Of a stretch of 64,000 nucleotides of DNA, positions 8,005 through 19,100 are shown one piece after another. The notes beneath the pieces are model-generated. The model was not told the origin of the DNA and did not search any database. It saw only the letters and a program-made list of their open reading frames with translations. Both the position numbers and the translations under genes were made by a program. Source of the stretch: an uncultured Paracoccaceae bacterium (GTDB taxonomy: Bacteria; Pseudomonadota; Alphaproteobacteria; Rhodobacterales; Rhodobacteraceae); the NCBI GenBank assembly GCA_947503965.1, contig CANNFU010000007.1:124001-188000 (forward strand), given 5' to 3'. Position 1 is the stretch's first letter; every line of letters begins with the position of its first letter.

Positions 8005-9080
8005 GTCAGTCCCTCCCGCTTTAGGCGTATGCGATAATTCGTAAGAACATCTACGGCGAGAAGGAAGAACAACAACATCCCTTGCAACAACTGGATCGCG
8101 GCCCCCGGCAGGCCAAGGTTCGATTGTGCGATCTCACCACCGATATAGGTTAGCGCCATCAACCCCGCCGCCAGCACGATGCCGACAGGATGTAACCGGC
8201 CCAAGAAGGCGACGATAATGGCTGTAAACCCATAGCCAACATTGAAATTGATGCTGACCTGGCTTGCTGGACCTGCAACTTCGAATAGGCCGGCAAGCCC
8301 GGCCAAGGCACCCGATAGCCCCATGCAGATCAGGATCAGTCGGGCCGGATTTACACCGGCGAACTTGGCCGCACGCGGGCTTTGCCCGGACAGCCGCACC
8401 TGAAATCCAAAGATATGGCGCGACAGCGCGATATAGGCGAAAATCACGGCGATAAAGGCAAAGACGACGCCCCAATGCATGCCAGCACTTTCATTGATCC
8501 AACTGGTGGCGCTTGGATATTGTGTCAGGTTGCGCGAGCCGGGCATGCCCACACCATCCGGATTGCGCATCGCACCTAACGCCATCGACGATAAAAGCTG
8601 TTCGGCGACATAGACCAGCATCAGGGACACAAGGATCTCATTGGTCCCGAACTTCACCCGGAGAAAACCGGGGATCATGGCCCAGGCCCAGCCGCCAAGG
8701 GCCCCTGCGATCACCATCAGCGGAAAGATGATGAAAGACTCAGTGGGGTAGAAGGCCAGCCCAACAGCCGCGCCACACAGCGCACCGATGATATATTGCC
8801 CTTCGGCCCCGATATTCCAGATGCCCGCGCGAAACCCGAATGACAGGCCGATGGCGATCAACACCAGCGGCGCGCCCTTGATCAGGATTTGCGGACGATA
8901 GAACCAAGCGAACTCCGAAAACAGCGGGTCGAGAAAGATCGTGCGGATCGTCTCAAACGGGTTGTTGCCAAGTGCGGCGAACAATACGCCGCCGAAGATC
9001 ATGGTCAAAACCACCGCCAGCACCGGCGTCGCAAAGGTCCAGACCCGCGATGGCTGCGGGCGTTTCTCAAGCAGAATCAT
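8001..9080 (-). CDS. BMP-system ABC transporter permease (NupP/YufP type)
   Basis: 359 residues beginning MILLEKRPQPSRVW, with a cytoplasmic N-terminus and then about nine membrane helices. The motif FGFRAGIWNIGAEGQYIIGA near residue 80 is typical of the longer of the two BMP-system permeases. The start at 9080 is preferred over one at 9107 because GGAGG lies six bases upstream. It overlaps the 3' end of the ATPase gene by 14 bases and the next gene by four, so it is translationally coupled on both sides. Confidence 0.9.
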   Translation of the reverse strand: MILLEKRPQPSRVWTFATPVLAVVLTMIFGGVLFAALGNNPFETIRTIFLDPLFSEFAWFYRPQILIKGAPLVLIAIGLSFGFRAGIWNIGAEGQYIIGALCGAAVGLAFYPTESFIIFPLMVIAGALGGWAWAMIPGFLRVKFGTNEILVSLMLVYVAEQLLSSMALGAMRNPDGVGMPGSRNLTQYPSATSWINESAGMHWGVVFAFIAVIFAYIALSRHIFGFQVRLSGQSPRAAKFAGVNPARLILICMGLSGALAGLAGLFEVAGPASQVSINFNVGYGFTAIIVAFLGRLHPVGIVLAAGLMALTYIGGEIAQSNLGLPGAAIQLLQGMLLFFLLAVDVLTNYRIRLKREGLT

Positions 9081-10590
9081 GCGCCACCTCCATATCATGG
9101 GCACCACCCAGCATCAGGCCAATCTCGTCCACCGTCAGCCCGCGCGCCGGGCGGGGTGCAGACAAGCGCCCTTCGTTCAGCGCCGCGAACCGGTCAGATA
9201 TTTCCATCAACTCATCAAGGTCCTGACTGATGCAGATCACCGCTGCGCCTTTGCTCGCTAAATCCAGTAAGGCCTGCCGGATCGCTGCGGCGGCGGAGGC
9301 ATCAACACCCCATGTGGGCTGGTTCACCACCAGAACCTCTGGGTCCTGCATAATCTCGCGTCCGATGACGAATTTCTGCAGGTTCCCGCCCGACAGCGAC
9401 CGGGCTGCGTTCTGTGGCCCGGGTGTGCGCACATCGAAAGCCTTGATCACCTGTTCTGCAAACCCGCGCGCCTTGGCCCAATGCAGGAATCCGCGGGTGG
9501 TCAGCCGTTGACGGGTCGTGGCCGTCATGATCGCATTTTCGGTCAGGCTCATATCCGGGGCCGCGGCATGGCCCATCCGCTCTTCCGGGGCGGCCAGCAG
9601 TCCGATTTCGCGACGCTCATTTGGACGCATCTGCCCGATCGCTTTGCCTTTGTAATGCAGCATATCCGCGCCTGTCGGCATCTCGCCCGACAGCGCCGCC
9701 ACCAGCTCATCCTGCCCATTCCCTGCGACACCACCGATGCCCAGCACCTCACCCTTGCGCACGTCCAATGAGATATTGCGCAAGCTGGTGCCAAACCGAT
9801 GCGGTGCTTTGGCACTGAGGTTTTTGAGCGAAAGAACGACATCACCCACATCACGCGCTGCTTTCTCGGGCACATGCAGGGTGCTGCCGACCATCAATTC
9901 CGCCATATCGCGGGCGGATGTTGCACGTGGATCGCAAGTTGCGACAACTTCGCCCAAGCGCAGAACGGTCGCTGTTTCGCATAGCGCCCGGATTTCTTCG
10001 AGCTTGTGCGAGATATACAAGATCGCTGTGCCCTCCGCACTGAGCTTGCGCAATGTCTCAAACAGGATCGCGACCTCTTGCGGGGTCAGAACGGATGTGG
10101 GTTCATCCATGATCAAGAGCTTCGGGTCCTGCAAAAGGCAGCGGATGATCTCAACGCGCTGGCGTTCGCCAGCCGAGAGTTCACCCACAATGCGGGAGGG
10201 ATCGAGCGGCAGGCCGTATTGATCCGAAACAGCAAGCACCCGTGCCGCAATCTCGCTTTGGGCGGGCGGGTTTTCCATGCCCAGCGCGATGTTTTCCGCC
10301 ACATTCATCGCGTCAAAAAGCGAGAAATGCTGGAACACCATCGCAACCCCTGCCGCGCGCGCGGCGCGGGGTTCAGCGGGCTGGAACGGAGCCCCTTCGA
10401 GTGTCATTTTTCCGCTATCGGGTTTCACCAACCCGTAGATGGTTTTGACTAGCGTCGACTTGCCCGCACCGTTTTCGCCAAGCAGGGCATGAACCTCACC
10501 GCGTCCGATATCGAACGACACGTCCTTGTTGGCGATCACACCGGGATAGGCCTTGGTCAGCCCGGTCAGGCGCAAAAGCGGGTCGGTCAT
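9067..10590 (-). CDS. BMP-system ABC transporter ATP-binding protein (two ATPase domains)
   Basis: 507 residues with two fused nucleotide-binding domains. The first has Walker A GENGAGKST (38-46), signature LSAGERQRVEI and Walker B LLIMDEP. The second has a degenerate Walker A (GGVAGNGQDEL) and signature LSGGNLQKFVIG, as usual in the second half of ribose- and nucleoside-type ATPases. It energises the two permeases encoded downstream. Its start overlaps the xdhC stop by four bases, tying transport to xanthine dehydrogenase maturation. Confidence 0.95.
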   Translation of the reverse strand: MTDPLLRLTGLTKAYPGVIANKDVSFDIGRGEVHALLGENGAGKSTLVKTIYGLVKPDSGKMTLEGAPFQPAEPRAARAAGVAMVFQHFSLFDAMNVAENIALGMENPPAQSEIAARVLAVSDQYGLPLDPSRIVGELSAGERQRVEIIRCLLQDPKLLIMDEPTSVLTPQEVAILFETLRKLSAEGTAILYISHKLEEIRALCETATVLRLGEVVATCDPRATSARDMAELMVGSTLHVPEKAARDVGDVVLSLKNLSAKAPHRFGTSLRNISLDVRKGEVLGIGGVAGNGQDELVAALSGEMPTGADMLHYKGKAIGQMRPNERREIGLLAAPEERMGHAAAPDMSLTENAIMTATTRQRLTTRGFLHWAKARGFAEQVIKAFDVRTPGPQNAARSLSGGNLQKFVIGREIMQDPEVLVVNQPTWGVDASAAAAIRQALLDLASKGAAVICISQDLDELMEISDRFAALNEGRLSAPRPARGLTVDEIGLMLGGAHDMEVAHDSA

Positions 10591-11327
10591 GCCGTGCGGT
10601 CCTTTGTCCGGGCGTCAGTCCGGCTGATCATTGCGGTTGCCACGCCAAGCGCAAGGGCTGCAGGGTGTTTTCCGAAGGTCGGGTCGCCGATTGGACACGC
10701 GATGCGCGAAACATGTGCGGGGTCATGCCCCAATGCCGCGAGGCGCGTCTTGAACCGTGCCCATTTGGTGGCTGATCCGATCAATCCAGCGCCCGCAAAG
10801 GGGCGCGACAGGATCGCATGGCAGATCGCAAGGTCCAAGTCGTGGCTATAGGTCAGAATCAGATGCTCTGCATCATCAGGCGCGTGTTTGACGACGGCTG
10901 CGGGATCCTGGGCTACCAGCGTTGTCACGTCCGTTTCAGGAAAGCGATCTGCGCCGGTATCGACCCAAGTGATGTCAAAATCCGGCAAAGGCGCCATCAC
11001 ATTCACAATCGCGCGGCCCACATGCCCAGCCCCATAAATCCAAAGGGCGCGCGCAGGGGGGGCATCAAGTGCGTCTCCCTTTTCCCACAAAAGCGTTACC
11101 GCACCACCACAGCATTGGCCCAAACCGGGGCCAAGCGGGATACGTCGTGTCAGCGTCTCGCGACCCTCTGTGAGCATCTTGCGCGCTTCGGCAATCGCAT
11201 CCCATTCCAGCGCACCGCCGCCAATCGTGCCTGCGATACGGTCGGGCCAGACCAGCATCTGCGTGCCGGCGTCACGCGGGGCAGAGCCTGCGGTCTTAGT
11301 CACGGTGATGCGAATGGGTTTGCTCAT
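10587..11327 (-). CDS. xdhC: Xanthine dehydrogenase accessory protein XdhC
   Basis: 246 residues. XdhC proteins bind molybdenum cofactor, promote its sulfuration and deliver it to XdhB. The N-terminus carries the family motif GSAPRDAGTQMLVW followed by GTIGGGALEWDAI; the C-terminal half has the Rossmann-like LWIYGAGHVGRAIVNV and SHDLDLAICHAIL. The start overlaps the xdhB stop (ATGA). The position after xdhAB matches the R. capsulatus order xdhABC. Confidence 0.93.
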   Translation of the reverse strand: MSKPIRITVTKTAGSAPRDAGTQMLVWPDRIAGTIGGGALEWDAIAEARKMLTEGRETLTRRIPLGPGLGQCCGGAVTLLWEKGDALDAPPARALWIYGAGHVGRAIVNVMAPLPDFDITWVDTGADRFPETDVTTLVAQDPAAVVKHAPDDAEHLILTYSHDLDLAICHAILSRPFAGAGLIGSATKWARFKTRLAALGHDPAHVSRIACPIGDPTFGKHPAALALGVATAMISRTDARTKDRTA

Positions 11328-13681
11328 CCGCGTGCCCGCCCGACGGCCCGCAACACCTCTTCAGCGGTCGCGGGGGCCTGTAGATCGGGGTAGTTCGGCC
11401 CACAGGCGCTGATCGCGTCCGACAGCGCCAGAAAGGCAGAGGTTCCCAGCATGAATGGCGGCTCACCCACGGCCTTTGATCGATAGATTGTTTGCGCCGG
11501 GTTGGGCTGATCCCACAAAGCAACGTTGAATACATCCGGACGATCCGAACAGGCGGGGATTTTGTAGGTCGCGGGGGCATGGGTGCGCAGGCGGCCTTTG
11601 TCATCCCATACCAGTTCTTCGGTTGTCAGCCAGCCAGCGCCTTGCACATACCCACCCTCAACCTGTCCGATATCCAATGCGGGGTTCAGCGAAGCCCCGG
11701 CGTCGTGCAGGATATCCGTGCGTAGAATGCGGTTTTCACCTGTCAGCGTGTCAATCACGACTTCGGTCACAGCTGCCCCTTGGGCGAAATAGAAAAAGGG
11801 GCGGCCTTCGCCCTTGATCCGATCCCAATTCAAGTCGGGCGTTTTGTAAAACCCTGTCGCGGACAGGCTGACGCGGTTGGCATAGGCGGTCTGTGCGGCC
11901 TTGGTGAATGTCATCACCTCTGCGCCGACATGGACCTGACCGTCAGCGAACCGGACCTCTTCAATTCGGGTCTGATGCAGTTCTGCCAGACATGCGGCGA
12001 TCCGGTCGCGGATGATGTCGCAGGCATTGGCGACAGCCATCCCGTTCAGATCAGACCCTGATGACGCCGCTGTGGCCGATGTATTTGGCACTTTGCCTGT
12101 ATCCGTTGCAGTAATCTTGACCGCGCTGACATCAATCCCGAACCGATGCGCGGCAACCTGTGCGACCTTCTGGAACAACCCTTGCCCCATCTCGGTCCCG
12201 CCATGGTTCATATGCACCGATCCATCCTGATAAACATGCACCAGCGCCCCCGCCTGATTAAGGTGGGTCAGCGTGAACGAAATTCCGAACTTCACAGGAC
12301 TAAAGGCAATGCCCTTCTTCAGGATTGACTGGTCCGCGTTCCACGCCGCAATCGCCGCCCGGCGGGCGTGATAGTCGGAGGAGGCCAGCAAGGCATCCGT
12401 CATCTCGTGCAGAATGAAATCGGTGACGGGCATGGCATAGGGGGTGGTCTGGACCGTTGGTACGGGCGAGAATTCCCCGCCAAATCGCCGTCCGGTTCCC
12501 GGCTTTGTCTGCGCGGCATCGGCAGACGCAACCCGATCCATCGCCGCATAATAGTTCCGCTGACGTACCAATACTGGATCAAGATCCAACGCAGCGGCCA
12601 CATGGTCCATGACCCGTTCGATACCCAACACGCCTTGTGGCCCGCCAAACCCGCGAAAGGCTGTGGCGGATTGTGTATTGGTCTTTAACCTGTGTGAGGT
12701 GATCCGCACGGCGGGCAGGTGATACGCATTATCCGCGTGTAACATCGCCCGGTCAGCGACGGGCAGGGACAAATCCATCGCCCAGCCGCAGCGGGTCATT
12801 TGGGTTAAATCCACCCCAAGCAGGCGGCCCTCATCATCATACCCGACCCGATAGTCGATCCTGAAATCATGGCGCTTGCCGGTGATGATCATGTCATCAT
12901 CACGGTCATACCGCATCTTGCAGGGCTGGCCTGTCAGGCGCGCTGCGACAGCGCAGGCAACAGCCAGCGCGTTGCCCTGGCTTTCCTTACCACCAAAACC
13001 CCCACCCATCCGACGCACCTCGCACCGGACGGCATGCATGGGCAGGCCCAGTGCTTCAGCCACCTTATGCTGGATCTCGGTCGGGTGCTGGGTGGAGCTG
13101 TGCACCACCATATCCCCGCCTTCCTGCGGCAGGGCAAGGGCGGCCTGACCTTCCAGGTAGAAATGCTCTTGTCCGCCCATATTGATCGTACCTTGGACCT
13201 GATGCGGGGCGTCCGACAGGGTCTGATCGACATCGCCCTTGGTCCAGATGCGGGGGCCATCCTCAAACCGGCTATCCGATGCGAGCGCGTGTTCGATGGT
13301 CAGGATTGGCGTTTCTTCGCTGTGGTCGATCGTGGCCAGCCGGGCCGCTTTGCGGGCGTTCAGATGACTGTCCGCGACAACAAGGAACACTGGCTGACCC
13401 AGATAGTGAATAGTGCCATCGGATAAAAGCGGTTCGTCATGAGCAGAGGGTGAGACGTCATTGGCGAAGGGCAGGTCGTCTGCGGTCATGACAGCGACGA
13501 CCCCGAGGGCGCTTTTCACCTTTGCAAGATCCATGGCACGGATCGTGCCCTTTGCGATGTCGGATAGACCAAAGGCAAGGTGCAACGTCCCCGTTGGCGT
13601 CGGGATATCGTCGATGTAGCGCGCCGCACCGGTTACATGCAGGGCGGCGGCATCATGGGGCAGGGGTTTGGCGACACTCAT
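11324..13681 (-). CDS. xdhB: Xanthine dehydrogenase molybdopterin subunit XdhB
   Basis: 785 residues, close to the usual length. It binds the molybdopterin cofactor and hydroxylates hypoxanthine/xanthine to urate together with XdhA. Recognisable segments are [15 protein letters not shown] at the start, [35 protein letters not shown], and near the C-terminus [12 protein letters not shown], which holds the catalytic glutamate region. The start at 13681 is chosen because it begins with the family N-terminus and overlaps the xdhA stop by four bases; upstream in-frame residues are XdhA in another frame. Confidence 0.96.
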   Translation of the reverse strand: MSVAKPLPHDAAALHVTGAARYIDDIPTPTGTLHLAFGLSDIAKGTIRAMDLAKVKSALGVVAVMTADDLPFANDVSPSAHDEPLLSDGTIHYLGQPVFLVVADSHLNARKAARLATIDHSEETPILTIEHALASDSRFEDGPRIWTKGDVDQTLSDAPHQVQGTINMGGQEHFYLEGQAALALPQEGGDMVVHSSTQHPTEIQHKVAEALGLPMHAVRCEVRRMGGGFGGKESQGNALAVACAVAARLTGQPCKMRYDRDDDMIITGKRHDFRIDYRVGYDDEGRLLGVDLTQMTRCGWAMDLSLPVADRAMLHADNAYHLPAVRITSHRLKTNTQSATAFRGFGGPQGVLGIERVMDHVAAALDLDPVLVRQRNYYAAMDRVASADAAQTKPGTGRRFGGEFSPVPTVQTTPYAMPVTDFILHEMTDALLASSDYHARRAAIAAWNADQSILKKGIAFSPVKFGISFTLTHLNQAGALVHVYQDGSVHMNHGGTEMGQGLFQKVAQVAAHRFGIDVSAVKITATDTGKVPNTSATAASSGSDLNGMAVANACDIIRDRIAACLAELHQTRIEEVRFADGQVHVGAEVMTFTKAAQTAYANRVSLSATGFYKTPDLNWDRIKGEGRPFFYFAQGAAVTEVVIDTLTGENRILRTDILHDAGASLNPALDIGQVEGGYVQGAGWLTTEELVWDDKGRLRTHAPATYKIPACSDRPDVFNVALWDQPNPAQTIYRSKAVGEPPFMLGTSAFLALSDAISACGPNYPDLQAPATAEEVLRAVGRARG

Positions 13682-15033
13682 GCGCTGATCTCCAGCACGG
13701 ATGTCGCCTGACCGGAAAGTTCGGCGAAATAGCGGCGCAACAGGTTCTGCGCGGTCTGCAGCCGGTAGTCGGCCGAGGCACGCATATCGCTCATCGGTGT
13801 ATAGTCCGTGGCGAATTGTGCGGCGGCGGCGTCGATTGTCTCTTCCGTCCACGGCTGCCCAGTCAGTGCAGCCTCGACCGCCTTGGCCCGATGCGGTGTT
13901 CCCGCCATCCCGCCAAAAGCGATCCGAGCTGTCGTGACGACCCCGTCAACGACAGTCACATTAAAGCAGCCGCAGACAGCCGAGATATCCTGATCGAACC
14001 GTTTGGATACCTTGTAGCAACGCAGGGCAGGGGCTGTCTTGGGCAGTGTCACGCCTGTCACCAGCTCTCCGGGTGTGCGATCCTGTTTGCCATAGGCGAT
14101 GAAGAAATCCTCTAACGGCATGTCGCGTACCGTATCTGCGTGGCGCAGATGCAATGTCGCCCCCAGCGCAATCAACGCAGGCGGGTTATCCCCGATCGGA
14201 GAGCCATTGGCGATATTCCCGCCAATCGTCGCCGCATTGCGCACCTGGACCGACCCATAGCGCCGGATCATTTCGGCGTAGGATGGGTGATATTCACCCA
14301 CGACTGCCATCACTTCCGTCATCGTCGCGGCCGCGCCGATCCTGATTTCATCGTCGCCCACTGCAATCTCGCGCAGATCCTTGCAGCACCCCAGAAATGC
14401 GACCTGATTCAGATTTCGCAATTGCTTGGTAACCCACAAACCCACATCGGTTGCACCGGCGATCAAGGTCGCATCAGGATGGGCCGCATACCATGCGGCC
14501 AGTTCATCCAGATTTTCGGGCGCATAAGGCTGTGCTGAAACCTCGGGCGCTGCATCCTGCATCCAATCCGGTATCGGCGCGTCGGCTGCCGCCTCAGCCG
14601 CCCGCACAATTGGCGCATAGCCAGTGCAGCGACACAGGTTGCCAGCCAGCACATCATCATGATCTTTGCGTCCTTCTGAATGGCCTGCCGCCATCGACGC
14701 GATAAAGCCGGGCGTGCAGAAACCACATTGCGACCCATGATGCTCAATCATCGCCTGCTGAACCGGATGCAAGGTGCCGTCCGGTCCGCTGATCCCCTCG
14801 ACCGTACGCACGGTCTTTCCATGCAGTTGTGGCAGAAACAGAATGCAGGCATTCAGCGCTTTGACGCCATCCTTATCACCGACGACCACCGTGCATGCGC
14901 CACAATCGCCTTCGTTACAGCCCTCTTTTGTACCGCATAAGCCGCGATCAATGCGTAACCAGTCCAGCAAAGTCTGTGTGGGCTCTGCCTTAACCCGCAC
15001 GGTTTCCCCATTCAGAAGAAACGTCACATCCAT
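13678..15033 (-). CDS. xdhA: Xanthine dehydrogenase FeS/FAD subunit XdhA
   Basis: 451 residues joining two [2Fe-2S] domains (1-165) to a FAD-binding domain (about 180-450), as in the R. capsulatus small subunit. Cluster ligands are visible in [16 protein letters not shown] (35-49), then QCGFCTPGF and [11 protein letters not shown]; the FAD loop contains [17 protein letters not shown]. It passes electrons from XdhB to NAD+. The ATG at 15033 gives the standard beginning [12 protein letters not shown]; the 38 codons upstream are not family-like. It is the first gene of the operon. Confidence 0.96.
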   Translation of the reverse strand: MDVTFLLNGETVRVKAEPTQTLLDWLRIDRGLCGTKEGCNEGDCGACTVVVGDKDGVKALNACILFLPQLHGKTVRTVEGISGPDGTLHPVQQAMIEHHGSQCGFCTPGFIASMAAGHSEGRKDHDDVLAGNLCRCTGYAPIVRAAEAAADAPIPDWMQDAAPEVSAQPYAPENLDELAAWYAAHPDATLIAGATDVGLWVTKQLRNLNQVAFLGCCKDLREIAVGDDEIRIGAAATMTEVMAVVGEYHPSYAEMIRRYGSVQVRNAATIGGNIANGSPIGDNPPALIALGATLHLRHADTVRDMPLEDFFIAYGKQDRTPGELVTGVTLPKTAPALRCYKVSKRFDQDISAVCGCFNVTVVDGVVTTARIAFGGMAGTPHRAKAVEAALTGQPWTEETIDAAAAQFATDYTPMSDMRASADYRLQTAQNLLRRYFAELSGQATSVLEISA

Positions 15034-15187
15034 GATGTAAACCTGCCGCCTTACCAAACGCGATGCGAGGGGAACCAAAAGTCGATGCGGCGTAGACCTC
15101 TGCCCCGTTCCACCCGGTATCAAAGCGGGGCGGGACATGCATTGCAAGGGGTTTTGTAGGAAAGCTTGGACAAGGACCCTGCAAGTG

Positions 15188-15233
15188 CCCGGTGTTTCAG
15201 CACCGGGAAGGTGGAATTAGTTCACCTTCCCGG
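15188..15233. repeat. Two overlapping, mutually exclusive hairpins
   Basis: CCCGGTG (15188-15194) pairs with CACCGGG (15201-15207). An 11-bp perfect stem, 15203-15213 with 15223-15233, uses part of the same bases. It lies six bases beyond the SRPBCC stop codon on the minus strand and upstream of xdhA. There is no T-run on either side, so it is not a standard intrinsic terminator. It may be a transcript-end or Rho-related structure, or an attenuator-like switch. Confidence 0.6.
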
Positions 15234-15238
15234 CGTGG

Positions 15239-15703
15239 TCAGTGTGGTGCCAGCACTGTCGGCGCGTAATGCTCCAGATTCTCCAAACCGCCATGCCAGC
15301 CTTGTTGGATTTCGGCCAGTGCTTCTGGTCCTGAAAAGGATGATACGGCAACTGTCAGGCTCAGCTTCGTGCCGCTTCCGTCCTGTTCCAGACTATAGGT
15401 GACCAGACTGGTAAAGGCCGCCTCGCCTCCGAATATCAGCGTCTCGGTAAACACGGCACGCTCGGGCTCCGCCAAATCATACCACCGTGTATCCACCAGA
15501 AATTCCGGGGCATCGGCTGGGCCACAGCGATGGCGATCCTGCCCGCCGACACGGACATCAGCGCTTTCCACAATCAGCACTGTATCTGCATCCGGTGCGC
15601 CCCATTTCTCTCGATGTTTGGGGTCGATCAAAACCTCCCACAGCTTGCTTGGCGGCAGCGGCAATGTCCGATGTAAATCAAACGATTTTGTATCAAGTGT
15701 CAT
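15239..15703 (-). CDS. SRPBCC (AHSA1-type START-like) protein
   Basis: 154 residues with the AHSA1/polyketide-cyclase-like pattern: LHRTLPLPPSKLWEVLIDPKHREKWGAP at the start, VRVGGQDRHRCGP in the middle, VTYSLEQDGSGTKLSLTVAVSS, and GWHGGLENLEHYA at the end. These proteins form a hydrophobic ligand cavity; those encoded with ArsR regulators are common but mostly of unknown substrate. Its start lies inside the last codons of the ArsR gene (11-base overlap), so the two are co-translated. Confidence 0.88.
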   Translation of the reverse strand: MTLDTKSFDLHRTLPLPPSKLWEVLIDPKHREKWGAPDADTVLIVESADVRVGGQDRHRCGPADAPEFLVDTRWYDLAEPERAVFTETLIFGGEAAFTSLVTYSLEQDGSGTKLSLTVAVSSFSGPEALAEIQQGWHGGLENLEHYAPTVLAPH

Positions 15704-16034
15704 GATTGTCTCCTTGCTCTGAAATCCGATGGGCCAATGCTTCGAGCCTGTCCAGACGGCTCTCCCAGATCTCGCGCTGCCAGGCGAGCCAGCCCTGCGC
15801 CTCGATCAGGGGGGCGGCTTCGATATGGCAGGTGCGCACGCGACCTTTCTTGATCGACCGGACGATGCCGGTGTCTTCCAACACTTTGAGATGACGCATG
15901 AATGTCGGCAATGCCATCTTGTGGGGTTTGTGCAGTTCACTGACACTGGCGGGACCAGCGGCGAGCCGCTCTATCACGGCGCGGCGGGTCGGGTCGGACA
16001 TCGCGCCAAAAAAGGAATCAAGTTGATTAGCCAT
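15693..16034 (-). CDS. ArsR-family transcriptional regulator
   Basis: 113 residues with a winged helix: FFGAMSDPTRRAVIERLAAG, then SVSELHKPHKMALPTFMRHLKVLEDTGIVRS as helix-turn-helix and wing. No metal-binding cysteine motif (CxC) is present, so metal sensing is unlikely; this matches the subgroup paired with AHSA1 proteins. The start at 16034 (MANQLDSFF) is preferred over 16070 on family length. Two identical-architecture inverted repeats sit on its start codon and just upstream, which points to autorepression. Confidence 0.9.
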   Translation of the reverse strand: MANQLDSFFGAMSDPTRRAVIERLAAGPASVSELHKPHKMALPTFMRHLKVLEDTGIVRSIKKGRVRTCHIEAAPLIEAQGWLAWQREIWESRLDRLEALAHRISEQGDNHDT

Positions 16035-16042
16035 GTAGCTAA
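16027..16042. promoter_or_regulatory. Candidate ArsR operator, site 1
   Basis: Inverted repeat TTAGC-N6-GCTAA. Its six-base spacer contains the ArsR start codon (16032-16034, minus strand), so a bound repressor would block initiation directly. It has the same half-sites and spacing as site 2. Confidence 0.6.
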
Positions 16043-16074
16043 CTATGGTCACGGCGGCCCTCGCTGTCAATATG

Positions 16075-16092
16075 GTTAGCTGAATTGCTAAC
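16075..16092. promoter_or_regulatory. Candidate ArsR operator, site 2
   Basis: Inverted repeat GTTAGC-N6-GCTAAC in the arsR/dnaE divergent region, 41 bases upstream of the ArsR start and 48 bases upstream of the dnaE start. Its centre is 49 bp from the centre of site 1. Confidence 0.6.
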
Positions 16093-16139
16093 TAATGTGG
16101 CGTCTTGTGCCTGACGCGGCTTGCGATACCTTTGCCAGC

Positions 16140-19100
16140 ATGAACACAGATCCCCGATTCATTCACCTGCGCGTTCACACGGAATATTCGCTACTTGAAG
16201 GCGCAATACCGGTGAAAAAGCTCCCCTCCCTTGCTGCGACGATGGACATGCCGGCTGTCGCCGTCACTGACACCAACAATATGTTCTGTGCCTTGGAATT
16301 CTCTGAAGGGGCGGCAAAGGCCGGTATACAGCCGATCATTGGTTGTCAGATCGACGTGGGTTACCTTGCGATCGAACCCGGCAAGCGGCCTGAAGACCCT
16401 GCACCGATTGTCTTGCTGGCGCAAAGCGAGACCGGCTACATGAACCTGATGAAGCTGAACTCCTGCGCGTATCTGGATGCTGCGGGTCAGTTGCCACAGG
16501 TTACGGTCGATGAACTGGCGCAATATCACGAAGGGCTGATCTGCCTGTCCGGCGGTCCGGATGGCCCGATCGGGCGGCTTTTGCGCCAGGGTCAACGGCC
16601 AAAGGCCGAGGCGCTGATGGACCGCTTGAATGCGATTTATCCCAACCGTCTTTATGTGGAGTTGCAGCGGCATCCGGGCGATGGCGGGCTGCCAGAGGCT
16701 GAACAGCTGTCCGAGCGTGGTCATGTTGAAATGGCCTATGCCAAGAATCTTCCACTGGTGGCGACGAACGATGTCTACTTTCCCAAGACAGAGCTTTACG
16801 AGGCGCACGACGCCCTGATTTGCATCGCCGAAGGCGCCTATGTCGACCAACAGGAACCGCGCCGCAGGCTGACCCCCCAGCATTACTTCAAAAGCCCGCA
16901 GGAAATGGCGACCCTCTTTGCCGATCTGCCCGAAGCGATTGAAAACACCGTCGAAATCGCCCGCCGCTGCGCCTTCAAGGCCTATAAACGCGACCCGATC
17001 CTGCCGAAATTCGCCGATGACGAGGTCGCGGAACTGCGGCGTCAGGCGCAAGAGGGGCTCAAGGCCCGCCTTGCCGTCATCCCCCATGCCGCCCCGGTCG
17101 AAGACTACGAAAAACGGCTGGAATTCGAACTGGGAATTATCGAGGGCATGGGTTTTCCCGGCTATTTCCTGATCGTGGCCGATTTCATCAAATGGGCCAA
17201 GGATACCGACATCCCCGTCGGTCCCGGCCGTGGCTCCGGTGCCGGCTCACTGGTCGCCTACGCCCTGCTGATCACCGACCTTGATCCCCTGCGCTATTCC
17301 CTGCTGTTCGAACGGTTCCTGAACCCCGAACGTGTGTCGATGCCCGATTTCGACATCGATTTCTGCATGGATCGGCGCGAGGAAGTGATCCGTTACGTTC
17401 AGGAAAAATACGGGCGCGACAAGGTGGGCCAGATCATCACCTTCGGCGCGCTACTATCGAAGGCTGCAGTCCGCGATGTGGGCCGGGTGCTGCAGATGCC
17501 CTACGGTCAGGTGGACCGTCTGTCAAAAATGATCCCCGTCGAAGGCGTCAAACCCGTCAGCATCGAAAAGGCGCTGGCCGACGAACCGCGTCTGCGCGAA
17601 GAGGCCAAGAATGAAGAGGTCGTGGACCGCCTGCTGACCTACGCCCAACAGGTCGAGGGGTTGCTGCGCAATGCCTCGACCCATGCCGCCGGTGTGGTGA
17701 TCGGTGACCGCCCGCTGGACGAACTGGTCCCGCTGTATCAGGACCCGCGGTCAGACATGCCCGCCACCCAGTTCAACATGAAATGGGTCGAACAGGCGGG
17801 GTTGGTCAAATTCGACTTTCTGGGGCTGAAAACCCTGACGGTGATCCAGAATGCGGTGAACCTGATCCAGAAGGCAGGCCGCCCGCTGAATATCGCAGCC
17901 GATGGAACAGAGCTTTACGACGCGCCGGAAGGGTTCGAATACGATATCGGGGCGATCCCGCTGGATGACGAAAAATCCTACGCGCTTTATTCCAGTGCGA
18001 AAACGACAGCCGTGTTCCAGGTGGAATCCAGCGGCATGATGGATGCGCTCAAGCGGATGAAGCCGACCTGTATCGAAGACATCGTGGCCCTCGTGGCACT
18101 CTACCGCCCCGGCCCGATGGAAAACATCCCGACCTATTGCGAGGTCAAGAACGGCTTGCGCGAACTGGAATCGATCCACCCGTCAATCGACCACATCCTG
18201 AAAGAAACACAGGGCATCATCGTCTATCAGGAACAGGTGATGGAAATCGCGCAGGTCATGGCTGGCTACAGCCTTGGCGGGGCCGATCTGCTGCGTCGCG
18301 CGATGGGTAAAAAGATCGCCGAGGAGATGGCGAAAGAACGCCCCAAATTCGAAGCCGGGGCCAAGGCAAACGGGGTCGAGCCGAAGAAGGCACGCGAGGT
18401 TTTCGACCTTCTGGAAAAATTCGCCAATTACGGTTTCAACAAATCCCACGCCGCCGCCTATGCGGTCGTCAGCTACCAGACCGCATGGCTCAAGGCGAAC
18501 CACCCGGTCGAATTCATGGCCGGGGTCATGAATTGCGATATCCACCTGACCGACAAGCTGGGCGTGTATTTCCAAGAGGTCAAAAAAGGTCTTGGGGTCG
18601 ATTATATTCCGCCATGTGTGAACCGGTCCGAGGCGACATTTGATGTCAAGGACCAGCGGCTTGTCTATGCGCTGGGCGCCCTGAAGAACGTCGGCGTCGA
18701 GGCGATGAAGCTGATCGTCGAGGGGCGTGAGGACCGCGAATTTGTCAACCTGTTCGACTTTGCCCGGCGCGTGGATCTGAAGCGGATCGGAAAACGCCCC
18801 CTTGAAATGCTTGCCAGGGCGGGGGCCTTCGACGTGCTGGACCCGAACCGCAGACGCGTTTTCAACAGTCTAGACGCGCTGACGGCCTATTCGGCAGCGA
18901 TCCATGACCAGAAATCGTCCGATCAAGTGTCGCTATTTGGGGATGCGGGCGAGGATTTGCCGGAACCCCGTCTGATGAGCGGTGATGACTGGCTGCCTGC
19001 GGAACGGCTGGCCGAAGAGTTCAAGGCCATCGGATTCTACTTATCCGGCCATCCGCTGGACGATTACATGGGCCCGCTGAAACGCAAGCAGGTCCTGACG

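Noticed and set aside
16191-17087. A 298-codon minus-strand open frame
   Set aside because: Antisense to the PHP domain of dnaE, no motif or ribosome-binding site.
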